A stretch of 64,000 nt of DNA from Plecoglossus altivelis (taxonomy: Eukaryota > Chordata > Actinopteri > Osmeriformes > Plecoglossidae), in the NCBI GenBank assembly GCA_036571765.1, contig BROE01000001.1, positions 3,951,137 through 4,015,136 of the forward strand, read 5' to 3'. The translations under genes and the position numbers were made by a program. The stretch's first letter is position 1; every line of letters starts with the position of its first letter. The notes below the pieces were generated by a model, which saw only the letters and a list, made by a program, of their open reading frames with translations, did not search any database and was not told the origin of the DNA. Below are positions 37,362 to 49,165 of this stretch, piece by piece.

Positions 37362-37630
37362 CAATCTCTCGCTCCCTCCCTCTTCCTCTCTTTCGCTCTC
37401 TCTCCCTCTCTTTCGCTCTCTCTCCCTCTCCCTCTCTTTCGCTCTCTCTCCCTCTCCCTCTCTTTCGGTCTCTCTCCCTCTCGTTCGCTCTCTCTCTCTC
37501 CCTCTCTCTCTCGCTCGCTCTCTATCCCTCTCGCTCCCTCCCTCCCTCGCTCGCTGGCTCGCTCCCTCTCCCTTACTCTCTCTGTCTCTCTCTCTCTCAC
37601 TCCCTCCCTCTTTCTCTCTCTCGCTCTCTG
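37362..37630. repeat. Polypyrimidine tract
   Basis: About 270 bp of CT-rich units with regular TTTCGCTCTC interruptions. Confidence 0.85.
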
Positions 37631-40325
37631 TTGCCCCACCACTGTTTAGCTGAAAACACAGCTTATTCAGCCTCTAGTTTATGTACCCCTCATCCTACCG
37701 TTAACACTTGTCTACAGCAGATTTGTTTTCATGTACCAGGTCTTTTTTTGTAAAAACAAGAGATAATATTATTTAGTTTATAGCGGTTGCCTGATCTTTT
37801 GCACTGGTCACAACCAGCCAGCCAACCAACTTGGTTCATATGCACCTACATTGTGGTGGCCTCTATTGAGTGTTCTAGTCCAGCAGGCTGGACCATGATG
37901 TATCTGTTGTTGCCAAGCAACTGTTGTCCAGACACAAGAAGAGAAATGTCCCTGGACTCCTCTTCCACATCTTAACTTCAAACTGTTCATGGGCACCTTA
38001 TGCAACACCGACCTTGCACGCATAAAGAATGGTTATTGTAAGTAATAATAACAATAGATATAGTTGTGTGTGTGCACGTGAGAGAAACTCATCAATAATG
38101 AACCTCCCTTCTCACTAGGGAGGAGTGTTCTGTGTACATGCACTGTAAGAACATACATAAAAAACATATATACATATAGAGAAGAGAAATGTTTCTGAAC
38201 TAAAACAAGAGGTTGCACTGGGACCACAGGTGACAGGTGTACAGCAACGCTTGTCAACTATTAAATCAACATAACCAGCACAGGCTACAAGCCTTGCCAG
38301 ATAGAATCCCAGTGCTCTTCTTCTGCTCATTTATGGTAAATATAAGGCTAATCAGGAGACACAGCTGTCTGCTGTCAGCTTCAAACAGCACATCGTGATG
38401 TGTTTGTCTTGGCAAGATGCTATGTGGACTACAAATGACAGGCAATTTGACTGTAGCCGCAGAGTAAGTACCTGAACTTGAACTGCCAGAAATCAAACAC
38501 GTTCAAATGTTTTTACATGTTCAAACACGTTCAAACATCCCGTAACTGTCAAATCAGAATGTTATATGACAGCATGCCAAGTAAAAACAACATTGAATTG
38601 AGCGTCAGACGGACTTGGCCACAGTGAACAGTTCCAGCTGTTTTGCATTCCCTGAATATTGCAAGATTTGGGTTTTCAATTATTCATCACCACTTCACAC
38701 CTAGACTCCTCGCCATTCAAACCATACTCTGAGACTCTGAGACTCTGAGACTCGCTTGGGGCGTCTCAACTCCCTTTCTTTCTCTCTACCAATTATTCCC
38801 TCCTTCAAAAGGTCTTTGCCAAACTGTTTTATGGTCATTTTTGTACTTGGATCGTATACTTACATCATCCATCGCCGTAAGTGCCATTGGACTGACACGC
38901 TCTAACCCATCCACACGATATACGACCGGCAGAACTGCCTGTGTTCGTTAACGACAGCAAATACAGTGCAGCATTCGTATTATTTTCGATATTACTTTAA
39001 TTATGTTAGAAAACAGGCCAGGGATTTCATCACAGGTCTCTTTAGTGTTTTCAAGTGCTTTGTGTTTTGAATGCCAAGCTCAAACTTTTCCATTGGAATG
39101 CTCGGCAGGGATGTACCTTGGACAGCTGTCTAGTCTTGATTTACGTTCTGAATAGTGTCAAGAAGTCTGTAGATGAGCAATAGCTTGAAGGTGTTTTCGA
39201 GTGTCATTTAAATAGGTCAAATGTGTCAATATTGTAAGGCCAAATTGCTATCCAATGAATAATCAACCCGTTATCTCTTAAAAGCTACGTTCTACTTCTT
39301 TGGTCGGTCACATGACCATGTGAGAGTTAAGAGTACAACATCCTTCTACAAACACACAATATATCATGGTAAATACAGAAAAAAAGTAACACACATTTTC
39401 TACAAACACCTCTATAGGAAATATACAATAGGCAATTACTGTAAAACCTTGCTGAAACATAGAAAAATTAGCTCTTTTGTTTAGGACAAAATAGACCGGT
39501 CTTTTCTAATAAATCAGCAAGCTATGTAATGTACATTCAACATAGAATAAAATCCATATCACAAAATGATTGGCCAAGATTCACGTCCACATCATGACTG
39601 ATCTGCTCTGAGTATGCAAATTGACCAGTGGCTTTCTGAGTTAACATCTAACACCTGTGCATCATAGAAATATAAGCAAATCAGCCAATTCTACTATTTA
39701 AATGGCCTTTGGTGATAATGTAAACATTTGCTACAAGATATAAGATAAGGATATTTAGTCTTGAAGCATAATGAATAAGTAAAATAAGATATTTTGTATG
39801 TCAACAGATCATCCCACGATTACATAATAGTTCCCCACCATACTGGGATTGCTTGAAATGACAGTCCCAATTAAAAGAAGTAGGGAAGTAGAGTTTGAAC
39901 AAAACCATTCATAAACATCCCTTTATATACCAGTTAACTCAGACATACAGTGATAGAAAAGTGGCTAGCTAGTAAATGAATGCTTTTGAAGATGCTTCTC
40001 ACTTTGGTGGTGCACTGAAGCATCATGGGGAGGGAAGGAATACAACAGGAACTTTGTCTTTATCAGTGACTAGAAAGACACTAACTGAAAACGATTTAGT
40101 GCCGTCCTGCTAATTCATCCCCTTGGGAAAATATGCTAGACACACATCAACTTGGTAACACATCCATTAGTAGTGATATAAGAACTAAGCCATAGCGTTC
40201 CTTTGCGGCCCATTTCATACAGCTGCAAGCGATTATCCACTCGGCATCTCGGTAAGCAACTGATTGGCTGGGTCCCTCTTTCAATCTTTCCGGTCAGTTT
40301 GTCAGCACGGGTAACACGGGCCCCT

Positions 40326-41292
40326 CTACCACTGCTCCCAGCTGAAGTCATCTCCTCTTCCGAACACCAGGAAGAAGCCAAGAATGGTGGAAAAGATGAC
40401 CCCATTGCCAGCCATCACCAGACCGCACGCCCCCCACTGGATCTGGAGAATAGGAAATGACCAGAGATTTCACACAAATCTTTTTTTTGTTGACATAAGG
40501 TACATAACACCACAAGGTTTCATCTTCACCCACTATTGGCACACTTCATTTAGGCCACAACTCACTATATCTTTTCGGGCCATCACAATGGGCATCCCAA
40601 ATGCAGAGACCACAATCCCAGTGGTAAAGAAGTATGCCAGCTCTCTGCAAGCATTGCTGGCAGCATCGGTGTCATCTGTCAGTCTTCTAGATATGAAGGT
40701 TGGGATGGGAGACAGCACGTAGAAGAACAGGACAAAGAGAGGCCAGTACACCCTGTAATCGCAAAACACATCGCACTACAGTTACACGGCTGTTCATTTT
40801 GACACAAGACAGATTGACACGGGGTAAGTCGCGCATCCGTCCACATACCCATATTGCTCCAAAGCACAGCCGAGTAGCAGAAACGTCAAACCAATGGCAC
40901 CACTGAAGGATAACCCAACCAGAGCTACAATAGACGGCAATAGACAAAGATACATTACTACTGATGCATTGATACGTTGTTGATGCGTTTTAAAAACATT
41001 CCTCGGGCTTTTATCTGCTAATTTAGTTAAACGTTGTTTCTGATCAAAGAAAAGGGTTATCTCAAGTCCTTAGTTCTACATTGAACATTGCACTGGTTAA
41101 CCAAGCTTGTTTTCACGTAGGCCCATTTTGATTAAGACATTTGTAAACCACTGATGCAGCGTCAGTTTGTAACTATGTAACAAGTTGTCGAGCGAAAATA
41201 TTTGACTAGCAACATTGGAAGGAATCTAACCGTACTTAAGACTTAAAGTAAGGCACACATAATTAGTATAGCTTACATTTAATACCCGCCAT
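40326..41292 (-). CDS. leprot: Leptin receptor overlapping transcript protein (endospanin 1)
   Basis: A small four-pass membrane protein of Golgi and endosomes. In mammals it limits surface levels of the leptin and growth-hormone receptors. Minus-strand exons: 41277-41292, 40849-40924, 40566-40752, 40326-40442. Phases agree and give 131 residues, the family's usual length. The protein starts MAGIK, then hydrophobic segments LSFSGAIGLTFLLLGCALEQ and YWPLFVLFFYVLSPIP, the conserved CRELAYFFTTGIVVSAFGMP, and ends GRGDDFSWEQW. The CRELAYFF and GRGDDFSWEQW motifs match LEPROT better than the paralogue LEPROTL1, and the neighbours UBE2U and PDE4B support this. The start is the only ATG before a GTAAGC donor. 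Its 5' end lies only about 320 bp from the UBE2U stop, so promoter and upstream 3' end are packed together. Confidence 0.95.
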
Positions 41293-41554
41293 CGCAGTTT
41301 ACGTCTGCTATAATTTCAGAATCGCTTTTGTATTGTTCAACGTTGACCAACTTCCTACTTCCTTCTTGTAAGTTTTTTTCCAGCTGACTTTCTTAAAGGA
41401 GACATCCCACATTTTACGTCCCTTTGTGCTGAATCATTCATCTTATTTGTATGCTCAGTTTATCACTATTACCACTAACCATACGACGAATCCTCTTACA
41501 ATACTACCTTAATCACTGCAAACAAAGATACTGTAATTCACTTGATGTAAAATA

Positions 41555-41560
41555 TTTATT
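41555..41560 (-). terminator. ube2u: Polyadenylation signal for UBE2U
   Basis: AATAAA on the minus strand, about 50 nt beyond the UBE2U stop codon at 41610-41612, well placed as its cleavage signal. It leaves roughly 250 bp to the LEPROT start codon. Confidence 0.65.
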
Positions 41561-41609
41561 GGTGATTGTGTCTAAATTCTTTAATCTGGGGTTAGGGTAT
41601 GTATGACAG

Positions 41610-43935
41610 TCACTCTCCTTCCAGTTCCTGTAAAGACAATGAGCGAGTCCAGGCCACCAGCTTGTCCACCTCATTCTCCCAGTCGTCCTGTTTGCTCTCG
41701 ACTTGAGGGTCATCTCTAAGACCCACACAGTCTCTCTTTACAGGAGTCCTGCAAGTCAGTGGGTCTACACACCCAAACACACACACACACTTATAACACT
41801 TACAGGGTTAGGACCAAAAACATACATACATGCATGCACACACAGCTGAATTTTTGGCAACTTTCAGCAAATACTGGACTCACCCGGTGACCTGTGCAGC
41901 AGGTAAATCAGTCTCAGCTGGTTGACCCGGGCTTGACGCCATTGGCAGACCGGTTTTGTTTTCTTGGGCTCACGCAAAGTGCCGTACATTAACGTCTTGA
42001 ACCTGAAACAATGCCATTCTATGAAGCGATATAACTAGCGTTAAATTGCATGCAATGTATTAACAGGCAAAACTACAAGCCATTCAGTAAAAAGGGCTGA
42101 AACGGCCCGATAAAGTTTTACTGGCTCGCTAGCGCAACAAAGAGTCTTTAAATCATGTCACATTGCAAACACAAAACATCATCCTGTCAGTCTATGACCC
42201 CGTTGTAATGTTTGTTAAACACAAGAAGCAGAGTCAGCGTTCGGGATAAAAGACTGAACGCCGCATGATGGATGAGTCCGCACTCACGCGTCACGTTGAG
42301 GACGTTTGGCCTCGGCAGACTGGATGAGATCCTCCAGAGCTTCAAAAGAACATCTCCACTTAGCAGCCTGCTGCTTCTGCACATCATGGTTTAACATGGT
42401 TCGACCCACATTCAGACACACCTTTGCTCCTCAACCACGATCCAGTGGTCGACGTTGCCATCTTCGTCCATGCCTCCAGGTATTCCTCAAAATGAATTAT
42501 TTTCACAGGCCTGAGAGTTTCAAACTTTAATATCAGGTTTATCAGGTATCCTTTAATATCAGGTCTGATATTAAAGGAGTCTGCACTGGGTGATGGACAG
42601 GGTGTGAGGACCCTTTACATGCGATCACCTTTTGTTCTGCGGATGCTCCTCTTTCTTAACCTCTGCAGATAATGACGGTAAACACATGGGGAAGTCTAGA
42701 CCAATCAAACAGGTAGAATTGTGCAGCGATATGTCTATAGTGCATGAAACACAAAGGTCTCCCTTATCTAATGCAGCACGTCATGCTCACTGTCTAGTTC
42801 CTGGCTGGCCTGAACACACTCCAGCAACACCTTGTGGTAGGAAGTGGTGCTTGACCAGAGCGCGTTAGCAGCCGTTGGGTTCACTGCTCCTTCCAAGACT
42901 GGGTTAGACAGTACGACCTAAAGAGAAGAACAGAACCGAGCCAAAGGCCTCAAGGATGCATGCATGTCCCCACAACTCTTCTTAAACACGTCCCACAAGC
43001 TGCAATAATTGTCTACCAACACGATGCTGACTACAATGAGGCATTTTTGAGACTAAGTCGACACAAAATTGTTCATTGCAAAAAGGCTGCTGCATATTTG
43101 CCCTGGTCTCCCCTCCCAACTCCACATGGTCAATGAAGTTGTTTGGGCCATTGTAACTGAGAGTGTGTGGCTTTAATTATCAGTAACAGCTGAGCTAACC
43201 TGGATGCTAAGGAGGATACTGCTAATAGAGAAGCCAGCTAGCCAATCCTGTGTGTTGTCCAAACAAGACAGGCAGAGTCTTCCTGTGTCTGGGTCCACTT
43301 CGTTTGTGGGACACACAGAAAGGCTTAAATGAGAACTGAAATGCGATAGTTGTGAACAATGTTTCGGAACATTACCAATGCCATTTCATTTGTCTGGGGC
43401 CGAGTTTACCATTGGGGTGGAATGGGATGGTAACAAATGTAACAGTTGGAGGGACTGAGTTGTAGGCATCACTGAAATGTAATGTCAACTTCAGAACAGC
43501 ACCTAGTGAAGGTACATTTAGTTTAATTAGTTCATCAATCATTTTTCAACAAACACCCCGTAACATATGCAGTATCTAATTTCACGAATCATTGTTTGTG
43601 TTTTTAAAGGTCACACCTTCCCATAATGTATTCTTCAGTCCTTCCATTTGTACCTCCCATTCAAGAAAGTTATCATTCACAGGGCGTGCCTTAATACCCT
43701 AGCATAAGGAATACCATTTCAAAAATGTTACTAGAAAATTGCTTGAAAGGAAAGAGTTAGATTTAAAGTCTTCACCGTTTTGCCAAATATCAGTAGGCTA
43801 TGGCACAGTCTCCATGTGTTCTTTGAACACATAAACACATAAAGTCTGGCTCTACGATCCTGTACTCACTTCTAATCCTCCTTTCTGAAATTCGATGTAC
43901 TCTTTCCACAGCAACCAGTGGGCACAGCTATTCAT
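41610..43935 (-). CDS. ube2u: Ubiquitin-conjugating enzyme E2 U; C-terminal exons contain apparent frameshifts
   Basis: An E2 enzyme that accepts ubiquitin on a cysteine and passes it on with an E3. Minus-strand exons: 43870-43935, 43617-43698, 43410-43502, 43200-43297, 42791-42917, 42629-42662 (34-nt microexon), 42288-42510, 41884-42002, 41610-41748. Residues 1 to about 150 form the UBC fold: WKEYIEFQKGG, FLEWEVQMEGL, HPN at 78-80 and catalytic Cys89 in GRLCLSCLDN, the same position as in human UBE2U. The extension RPVKIIHFEEYLEAWTKMA and the acidic end DWENEVDKLVAWTRSL also match the family. Exon lengths sum to 981 nt, a multiple of three, and phases agree up to 42510. The direct frame nonetheless hits TGA near the end of exon 7 and again in exon 8; a +1 then a -1 shift restores an open frame. 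It is either a tail-truncated or decaying gene, or carries assembly errors. The E2 domain itself is intact. Confidence 0.88.
42549..42578. repeat. 30-bp near-perfect palindrome in a UBE2U intron
   Basis: Two 14-bp arms (TCCTTTAATATCAG and its exact complement) with a 2-nt centre. A second direct copy of CTTTAATATCAGGT lies about 25 bp upstream. It falls between the microexon and exon 7. Confidence 0.8.
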
Positions 43936-44559
43936 CGTTGGCCTATATATTTGGAGCACAGCATAGCCCTATGTAAATTCCTCTAGCATAAAAGGTTTTC
44001 AGGACCAAATTGTCCAAAGCTTGTATGTTTCTGAGCCGTGTTGTCAAGCAACAAACGTGTCTTTCAAACGTTCTGCTGCATGCTTACCAGCCTTATCAAA
44101 AATAATAACGCCGATTTTTATTATAAATGAACGAAATTAGGTATAACCAATGCTCAAAACTATTTATGATAGTAGTAGTTAGTAGATTTACGTGCGTTTA
44201 CGTTTCAGATTGGCCTTAATTTCAATGGTTTGGTCGGCATTCATAACATCAATTTAAAGTATAAAAATATCTTTCTTTTCTTCCCTGAAGCCCGCCGCCA
44301 TGTGGCTTGTCAAATTATGACTTCACGGATAATACTCGAATCACAAAAATAACCAGGAAAAAAAACGCATAACAGACACCAAACCGACACAAACACCAAA
44401 ATCACATAAAACACATTTGCCACATTATCACACACCTCTGCTGGATACTTTTAAAAGCTACGCGGGGATTTACTAAGAAATCATTTTACTTAGGCTGACA
44501 TGCCAAAATTGTTTCAGAATGTCACCAATCCACAATTGATACCAACCGACAAAACACCT

Positions 44560-44565
44560 TTTATT
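44560..44565 (-). terminator. pgm1: Polyadenylation signal for PGM1
   Basis: AATAAA on the minus strand, about 75 nt beyond the PGM1 stop at 44641-44643. Confidence 0.6.
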
Positions 44566-44640
44566 TATATTACAACATTCAGTTAAAATAACATTTGGTT
44601 TCATTTAAAATGAGATAAATAAAAAAGAAGATTTAGGGAT

Positions 44641-45992
44641 TTATGTGATGACTGACGGGCCACTGCGACCCGTTCGGTTGTGAAGCTGTGAGATCTTCAG
44701 CGCGATGGTAACCAGGGAAGCCAAAACCACCTGTCTCAGACACACACAGTTCACATTGAGCCAAAGAGTGAAGAAACAGAATAACCAAAGGGTTTCTGAA
44801 GAAGATGCATTACCTGTGGGTCTTGAAAGATCTTGTCATGGTCTGTCTCGTAACCATCTATGTAGATGCGAACAGTTGCCCCGGTGCTACCTGTTCCACT
44901 GAGTCTGTAGATGATTCTGGAGCCATCACAGAATATGATTCGAAGGCCCTGCAATGTACATGATGACTTTTACGTTACAGTGTTTTCACCCCGCGCAATT
45001 ACAACTAGAAACCTTTATCAATATAATCTTAATCTAATCAAGCACCGGAGCCAGACACTTCATGATATTTTCCCCAGGGCCAGATGTGAACTCACTTGGT
45101 TCCTAGAGATGGTCCCATCCACTGGGTCGCTGTACTCGAAGTTGTCAGCTAGCTCCACCTGGTAGACCCTCTCCCCGACAGCGAACCTTTGGCCTGCAAA
45201 GGACTTGTCCACCATCAACATCTCCAGATCCTCCATCATCTCACAGGCTGCGTCAAGGTCTACCTCCTCATAGTCGTACCTGTTTATAGAAAATATGTAC
45301 ACATAGAAAACAATAACTAGAATGGATCCATGGAGAGCTTTCTATGTCATTTGTTATGTCATTGTATTCTGATACTGTGATCAACCTAGACATGCTGTGA
45401 AAGAACTTGTAATACTTTGACCACCAGAGGTCAGAAGAGGCTTATCAGTGCTCATGCAAACCTTGTGTAGAAGTTCCTGCCAAACTTTTGCCAGTGTTCC
45501 TTCATGATGTCCACCACGCTCTGTCTCCTGGTAGCTAGGATGGACAGCCATGCCAGCACAGCCCAAAGCCCATCCTTTTCACGGATATGATCCGAACCTG
45601 ACATGGAAGGAATGTAGATTTGAGTGGCGATGTTGTTTTGACAACCTCACTTTCAAGTAGGAAATTGGACTCTTGGCATCTTCACTCACTGATGAGATAC
45701 CTGTGCCGAAACTCTCCTCTCCGCACAGGGACAGTCTGCCTGCATCCATCAGGTTCCCAAAGTACTTCCACCCAGTGGGCGTCTCATACAGCTCAATCTT
45801 GGTTGCCTTGGCCACTCTAAAGGGAAAGTTGTGCTCCCTGTCAGTTCAGCCAATGATTCCAAAGAACCAAGTACTTTTTTTGGTAGTTTGTTTTATGAGC
45901 ATTACTGGTTTTCTTTTACAAATATCTATTTCTGACTTTTACCACTTCATTAACTGGACAGTTATGGAGAGACAAGAGACAGGAAAGGCTGG

Positions 45993-46027
<35 letters not shown>

Positions 46028-49000
46028 GATGACATGCAGGAAATGGCCAGGGCTGGAATTAAATATGGCCCCTTGCGGTAAGGCCTTAACCCCTGTGGTA
46101 CACGCTCTACCCTGTGAGCAACCAGAGCTGGCTACATGACACTGGCTGCATGACACAAGTGACACTGATAACTGTTGCCAGGGCGGTGCCAAGCTAAGGC
46201 CTCACCTGTCTAAGGCTGTGCTGGTAGGCATGCTGCGGGCATAGCCCCTCACTCCTGAGTGCTGGAAGTAGGGGATGCTGAAGATGTTGGCAGCGATGAC
46301 AGCCACAGAGTCAGAGGGGTTGACGAAAAAGCCATGCTTACCAAGGATCATGTTCCGGTCCTGGGCAGCAAGCACAGCGAGGCGAGAGGAAAGGAAGGGT
46401 TCAACTGGGGTTCAACTGCAAACCCAAGCCCTCACTAGATGCAACTAGATTTGAGATGTTCTGCGGCGCCATTTGACTGCTGTCCTTCTCTCAGAACGGT
46501 TCTCCAATTCAAGTGCATCAAGAAGCACATACCCCATCGCCATCGAATGCGGCTCCAAAGTCGTACTGCCCCCCCCTCATGGCGTCCATCAGATCGACAG
46601 CGTGGGTGGGGTTGGGGTCCGGGTGCTGGCCCCCGAAGTCCTCCAGAGGAACACAGTTAATGGCTGAGTTGGCCGGGCATCCCAGCTCCTCACACAGTAT
46701 CCTCTTCACGTAAGGTCCAAGCACTAAGTGAGCAGGAAGAGCGAGGGTGAAACACACAAACAATAACAAGACGGAAGCAGTTTTTTCAAATTGGACTGCC
46801 GAAGAGCTCCATGTTACTTGTTTGGACCATCGTCCAATCAAATCAAATCTCTGGAGATATTATGAATGACTGTTATTGTGACTCAGTCGACCTCCTGATT
46901 GCTCAAAGCCGCATTAGTGAAGAGCTCATAAAGATGGGCGGTGGAACTTAGATGTCAGAGTTAGAATGACTGATTGAAGAATGACATTCGTGTCAATACA
47001 CTCTTCTATTTTGGCGCTCTAGTTAGACACGCCTTCCGGTGCGGTGGGGGCACCTTTGGTTTCAGTGTTGTCACAGGGGGGCTCCACTGAACCCCCCCCC
47101 CCCCCACACACACACACACACACACACTGCCTGTAAACAGTGTGCGGAGAAACCTCATCCTCCTCGGAGGGAAAACTGTTTCTGTAACACCCTCCCGCTC
47201 TCCCCTGAAAGACTGGATCAGATGTCAGACGGCAGGATCCAACAGCTGAGAACTCAGCCCGGCCGCCCGGCCTAACACGCTCTGCTTATCTTCATCCTGA
47301 CACCAGCTGACTGATTGTGGCTCTGACCAGGAGTATCGGGTGACACAGTCATGGTTGTTGAAACAACACGACAGCATACAGAGGCCAGGTTTATGGCCTT
47401 TCTGCTGTTTGGCGTTGGGGGACGTTACAGATTGCTCCTACCTCCGTGCATGGCGTCCACGCGGATTTTGAGGTGGGATTCTCCGGACAGCATCTCCTTC
47501 AGCGCAGCGAAGTCGAAGATGTTCCTGACCATGTTGGCATAGGATTCCACAGAGTCCACTATTTCCACTGTGGAAGACAAGCACATCCCAATGTATTAAC
47601 TGATGTCTGTCAGCAGACAATGTACACATGCAATCTTAAAAAAGTAAATCATGTTGAATTCAAGTTGAGAGGCAAAGTGTGATGCATGATGTAACTGTTC
47701 TATAACTCTATTTTTTGTCCATTTGTTTTTTCTACAGCATGGCTTGTATTCAGGATGCTGGTACCTGTAGCTGTGTTTGTCCTCACCTGTAAAAGGTTTG
47801 AACTTGTTTTCCAGGTCAAACATCTGTTTACCCAGAGTTGCCAAGTCCACTCTGAGCTCTGGGCAGATGGCAAACTCCTCGATGGTTCTGCTGAGCTGAA
47901 AGATTTTGTTTGTGACTGTCTCTTGGGCCGGGCCTGAGTGGAACAGGAGGTCAAACAGCTTTAAAATGTAAACACACATATGTTCATTCTGTGCCGCAAA
48001 CAGAGGGTTAGCCTTTCACCTAGACTCCTGGATTGCACTCAAAATGTGTCACTTATCAGGGTAACTGTCGATAACTCATACTGGAAAACCTTGTCCAGCT
48101 TGTCTCGTTAAAGCTGTTGTGCTCTTGGCAGACTAGCAAAGCTTTCCCTGTTTCCTGTTTCGTGGTCTCACTACCTCCATTGGATGTGTTGAACTTGATG
48201 CCAAAGTCTCCATCAGGACCCCCAGGGTTGTGACTGGCGGTAAGAACTATCCCACCAATAGCCTTGTACTTCCTGATGACACAAGAGACAGCTGGCGTAG
48301 ACATGATCCCATGGTGACCAATCACCAGGCGGCCAACCTGGCAAATGGTACAGATGACTGTTTACAATACATTTGGAACGCTTTTTTCCCTCTTGGCCAC
48401 TGTGAATGGACCCAGTTTTTTTTATTTTTTTTACTGTTGTTCGTTCATTCTCAACCAAAAGGTGGCCTGTGTGCGGCTTTTTAATGGACTTCCAAGCTAA
48501 AAATACCCCTCATCTTTCAATGTAATAGAGGCTCTCTAATTTGAGAGCTGGTACCTCAGGGAGCACTTAAGTACTGGCAATGAGACAACAAAGGCAATCT
48601 AATGCACATCTATTTCAAGACTGGTAGCTCCTATGGGTATCTTTCATGGCCTCTTATTGACTTCATGCACTACTACTGTATTGAGGTCTGGCAAATGCAA
48701 TGAAATGCATTCACAAGTATGATTAAGTTTTCAAATTCAAACCCAATTATCTTTAACCTCCGTCGATTGCTAGCTACATGGTTTGCATGCCCTGGCTTAG
48801 CCACATCGCTGCGAACATGAAGACCAACAGCAGGTGCCAGGAGCCAGGTGACACACACACACAGGCCACATGCCAGGTGACAGGTTACAGCAACAGGTGA
48901 CACTGACCCCGTTTGCAGCTGCCATCTGCACAATAACACCAATGGCGGTTCGGTTGAAGTAGCGTCCGTCTCCCCCCACCACCATGGTGGACCCCTGGCG

Positions 49001-49165
49001 ATCACGCAGGTCAATAGAGGAAAATATGCTCTGGATGAAGTTGTGAAGGTAGTTCCTCTTGGACTGGAAGACATAGAGCTTCCTCCTGAGGCCGCCGGTA
49101 CCTGGTCTCTGGTCTGGGTACGGGGCAGTGGGGAGCGTCAGAACCTGCAGAGGGCTGTCATCCAT
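44641..49165 (-). CDS. pgm1: Phosphoglucomutase 1 (exon 1B-type N-terminus)
   Basis: Cytosolic enzyme that interconverts glucose 1-phosphate and glucose 6-phosphate. Minus-strand exons: 48908-49165, 48175-48337, 47787-47933, 47442-47567, 46533-46723, 46206-46360, 45701-45816, 45462-45597, 45096-45279, 44814-44948, 44641-44730. Phases agree throughout and give 566 residues (human 562 or 580). Visible sites: phosphoserine loop TASHNPGG, magnesium loop DGDGDR, sugar-binding CGEESFGTG and phosphate-binding RLSGTGS; the chain ends GRSGPSVIT. The first exon (MDDSPLQVLTLPTAPY, then FIQSIFSSIDLRDRQGS) resembles mammalian exon 1B and PGM5 rather than the common exon 1A. The rest (KHGFFVNPSDSVAVIAANIF, SHNPGG) is PGM1. 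I saw no 1A-type exon upstream. The start is the ATG at 49165, supported by the family N-terminus. All active-site residues are present, so it should be catalytic. Confidence 0.96.
45965..46150 (-). mobile_element. Probable tRNA-derived SINE in PGM1 intron 6
   Basis: On the minus strand, a box-A-like GGGTAGAGCGTGTACC is followed about 35 nt later by a degraded box-B-like segment (AATTCCAGCCC). Next comes CCATTTCCTGCATGTCATCC and a CT run, an arrangement I associate with teleost SINEs. It lies between the exons at 46206 and 45816. Boundaries are approximate and no target-site duplication was established. Confidence 0.5.
47091..47127. repeat. C run followed by CA microsatellite in a PGM1 intron
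   Basis: About 15 C residues followed by about ten CA units, between the PGM1 exons at 47442 and 46723. Confidence 0.9.

Larger units (their letters stand above)
27076..40325. other. 13-kb interval between PDE4B exons and LEPROT; 5' PDE4B exons expected, none proven
   Basis: No gene is recognised. The upstream PDE4B coding exon(s) and promoter should lie here on the minus strand. A GC/CpG-rich block at about 35230-35540 is a possible promoter. A candidate exon at 30796-30864 is discussed under findings. Low-complexity blocks lie at 27830-28080 (purine), 29733-30352 and 37362-37630 (pyrimidine). A roughly 41-bp unit is duplicated in tandem at about 33141-33222. The AT-rich part nearest LEPROT (about 38500-40325) may include its 3' UTR; I saw no close AATAAA on the minus strand. 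I looked for cytokine-receptor (LEPR) exons and saw none. Confidence 0.5.

Noticed and set aside
40326..41292. Identification as LEPROTL1
   Set aside because: CRELAYFF, the GRGDDFSWEQW end and the UBE2U/PDE4B neighbours favour LEPROT, although some internal residues resemble LEPROTL1.
42388..42460. Reading exon 7 of UBE2U in the frame beginning MDEDGNVDHW
   Set aside because: The frame giving RPVKIIHFEEYLEAWTK aligns with the known UBE2U extension and fits the microexon phase; the other frame is a shadow.
44641..49165. Identification as PGM5 from the first exon
   Set aside because: The first exon alone is ambiguous, but TASHNPGG, the KHGFFVNPSDSVAVIAANIF block and the gene order fit PGM1.
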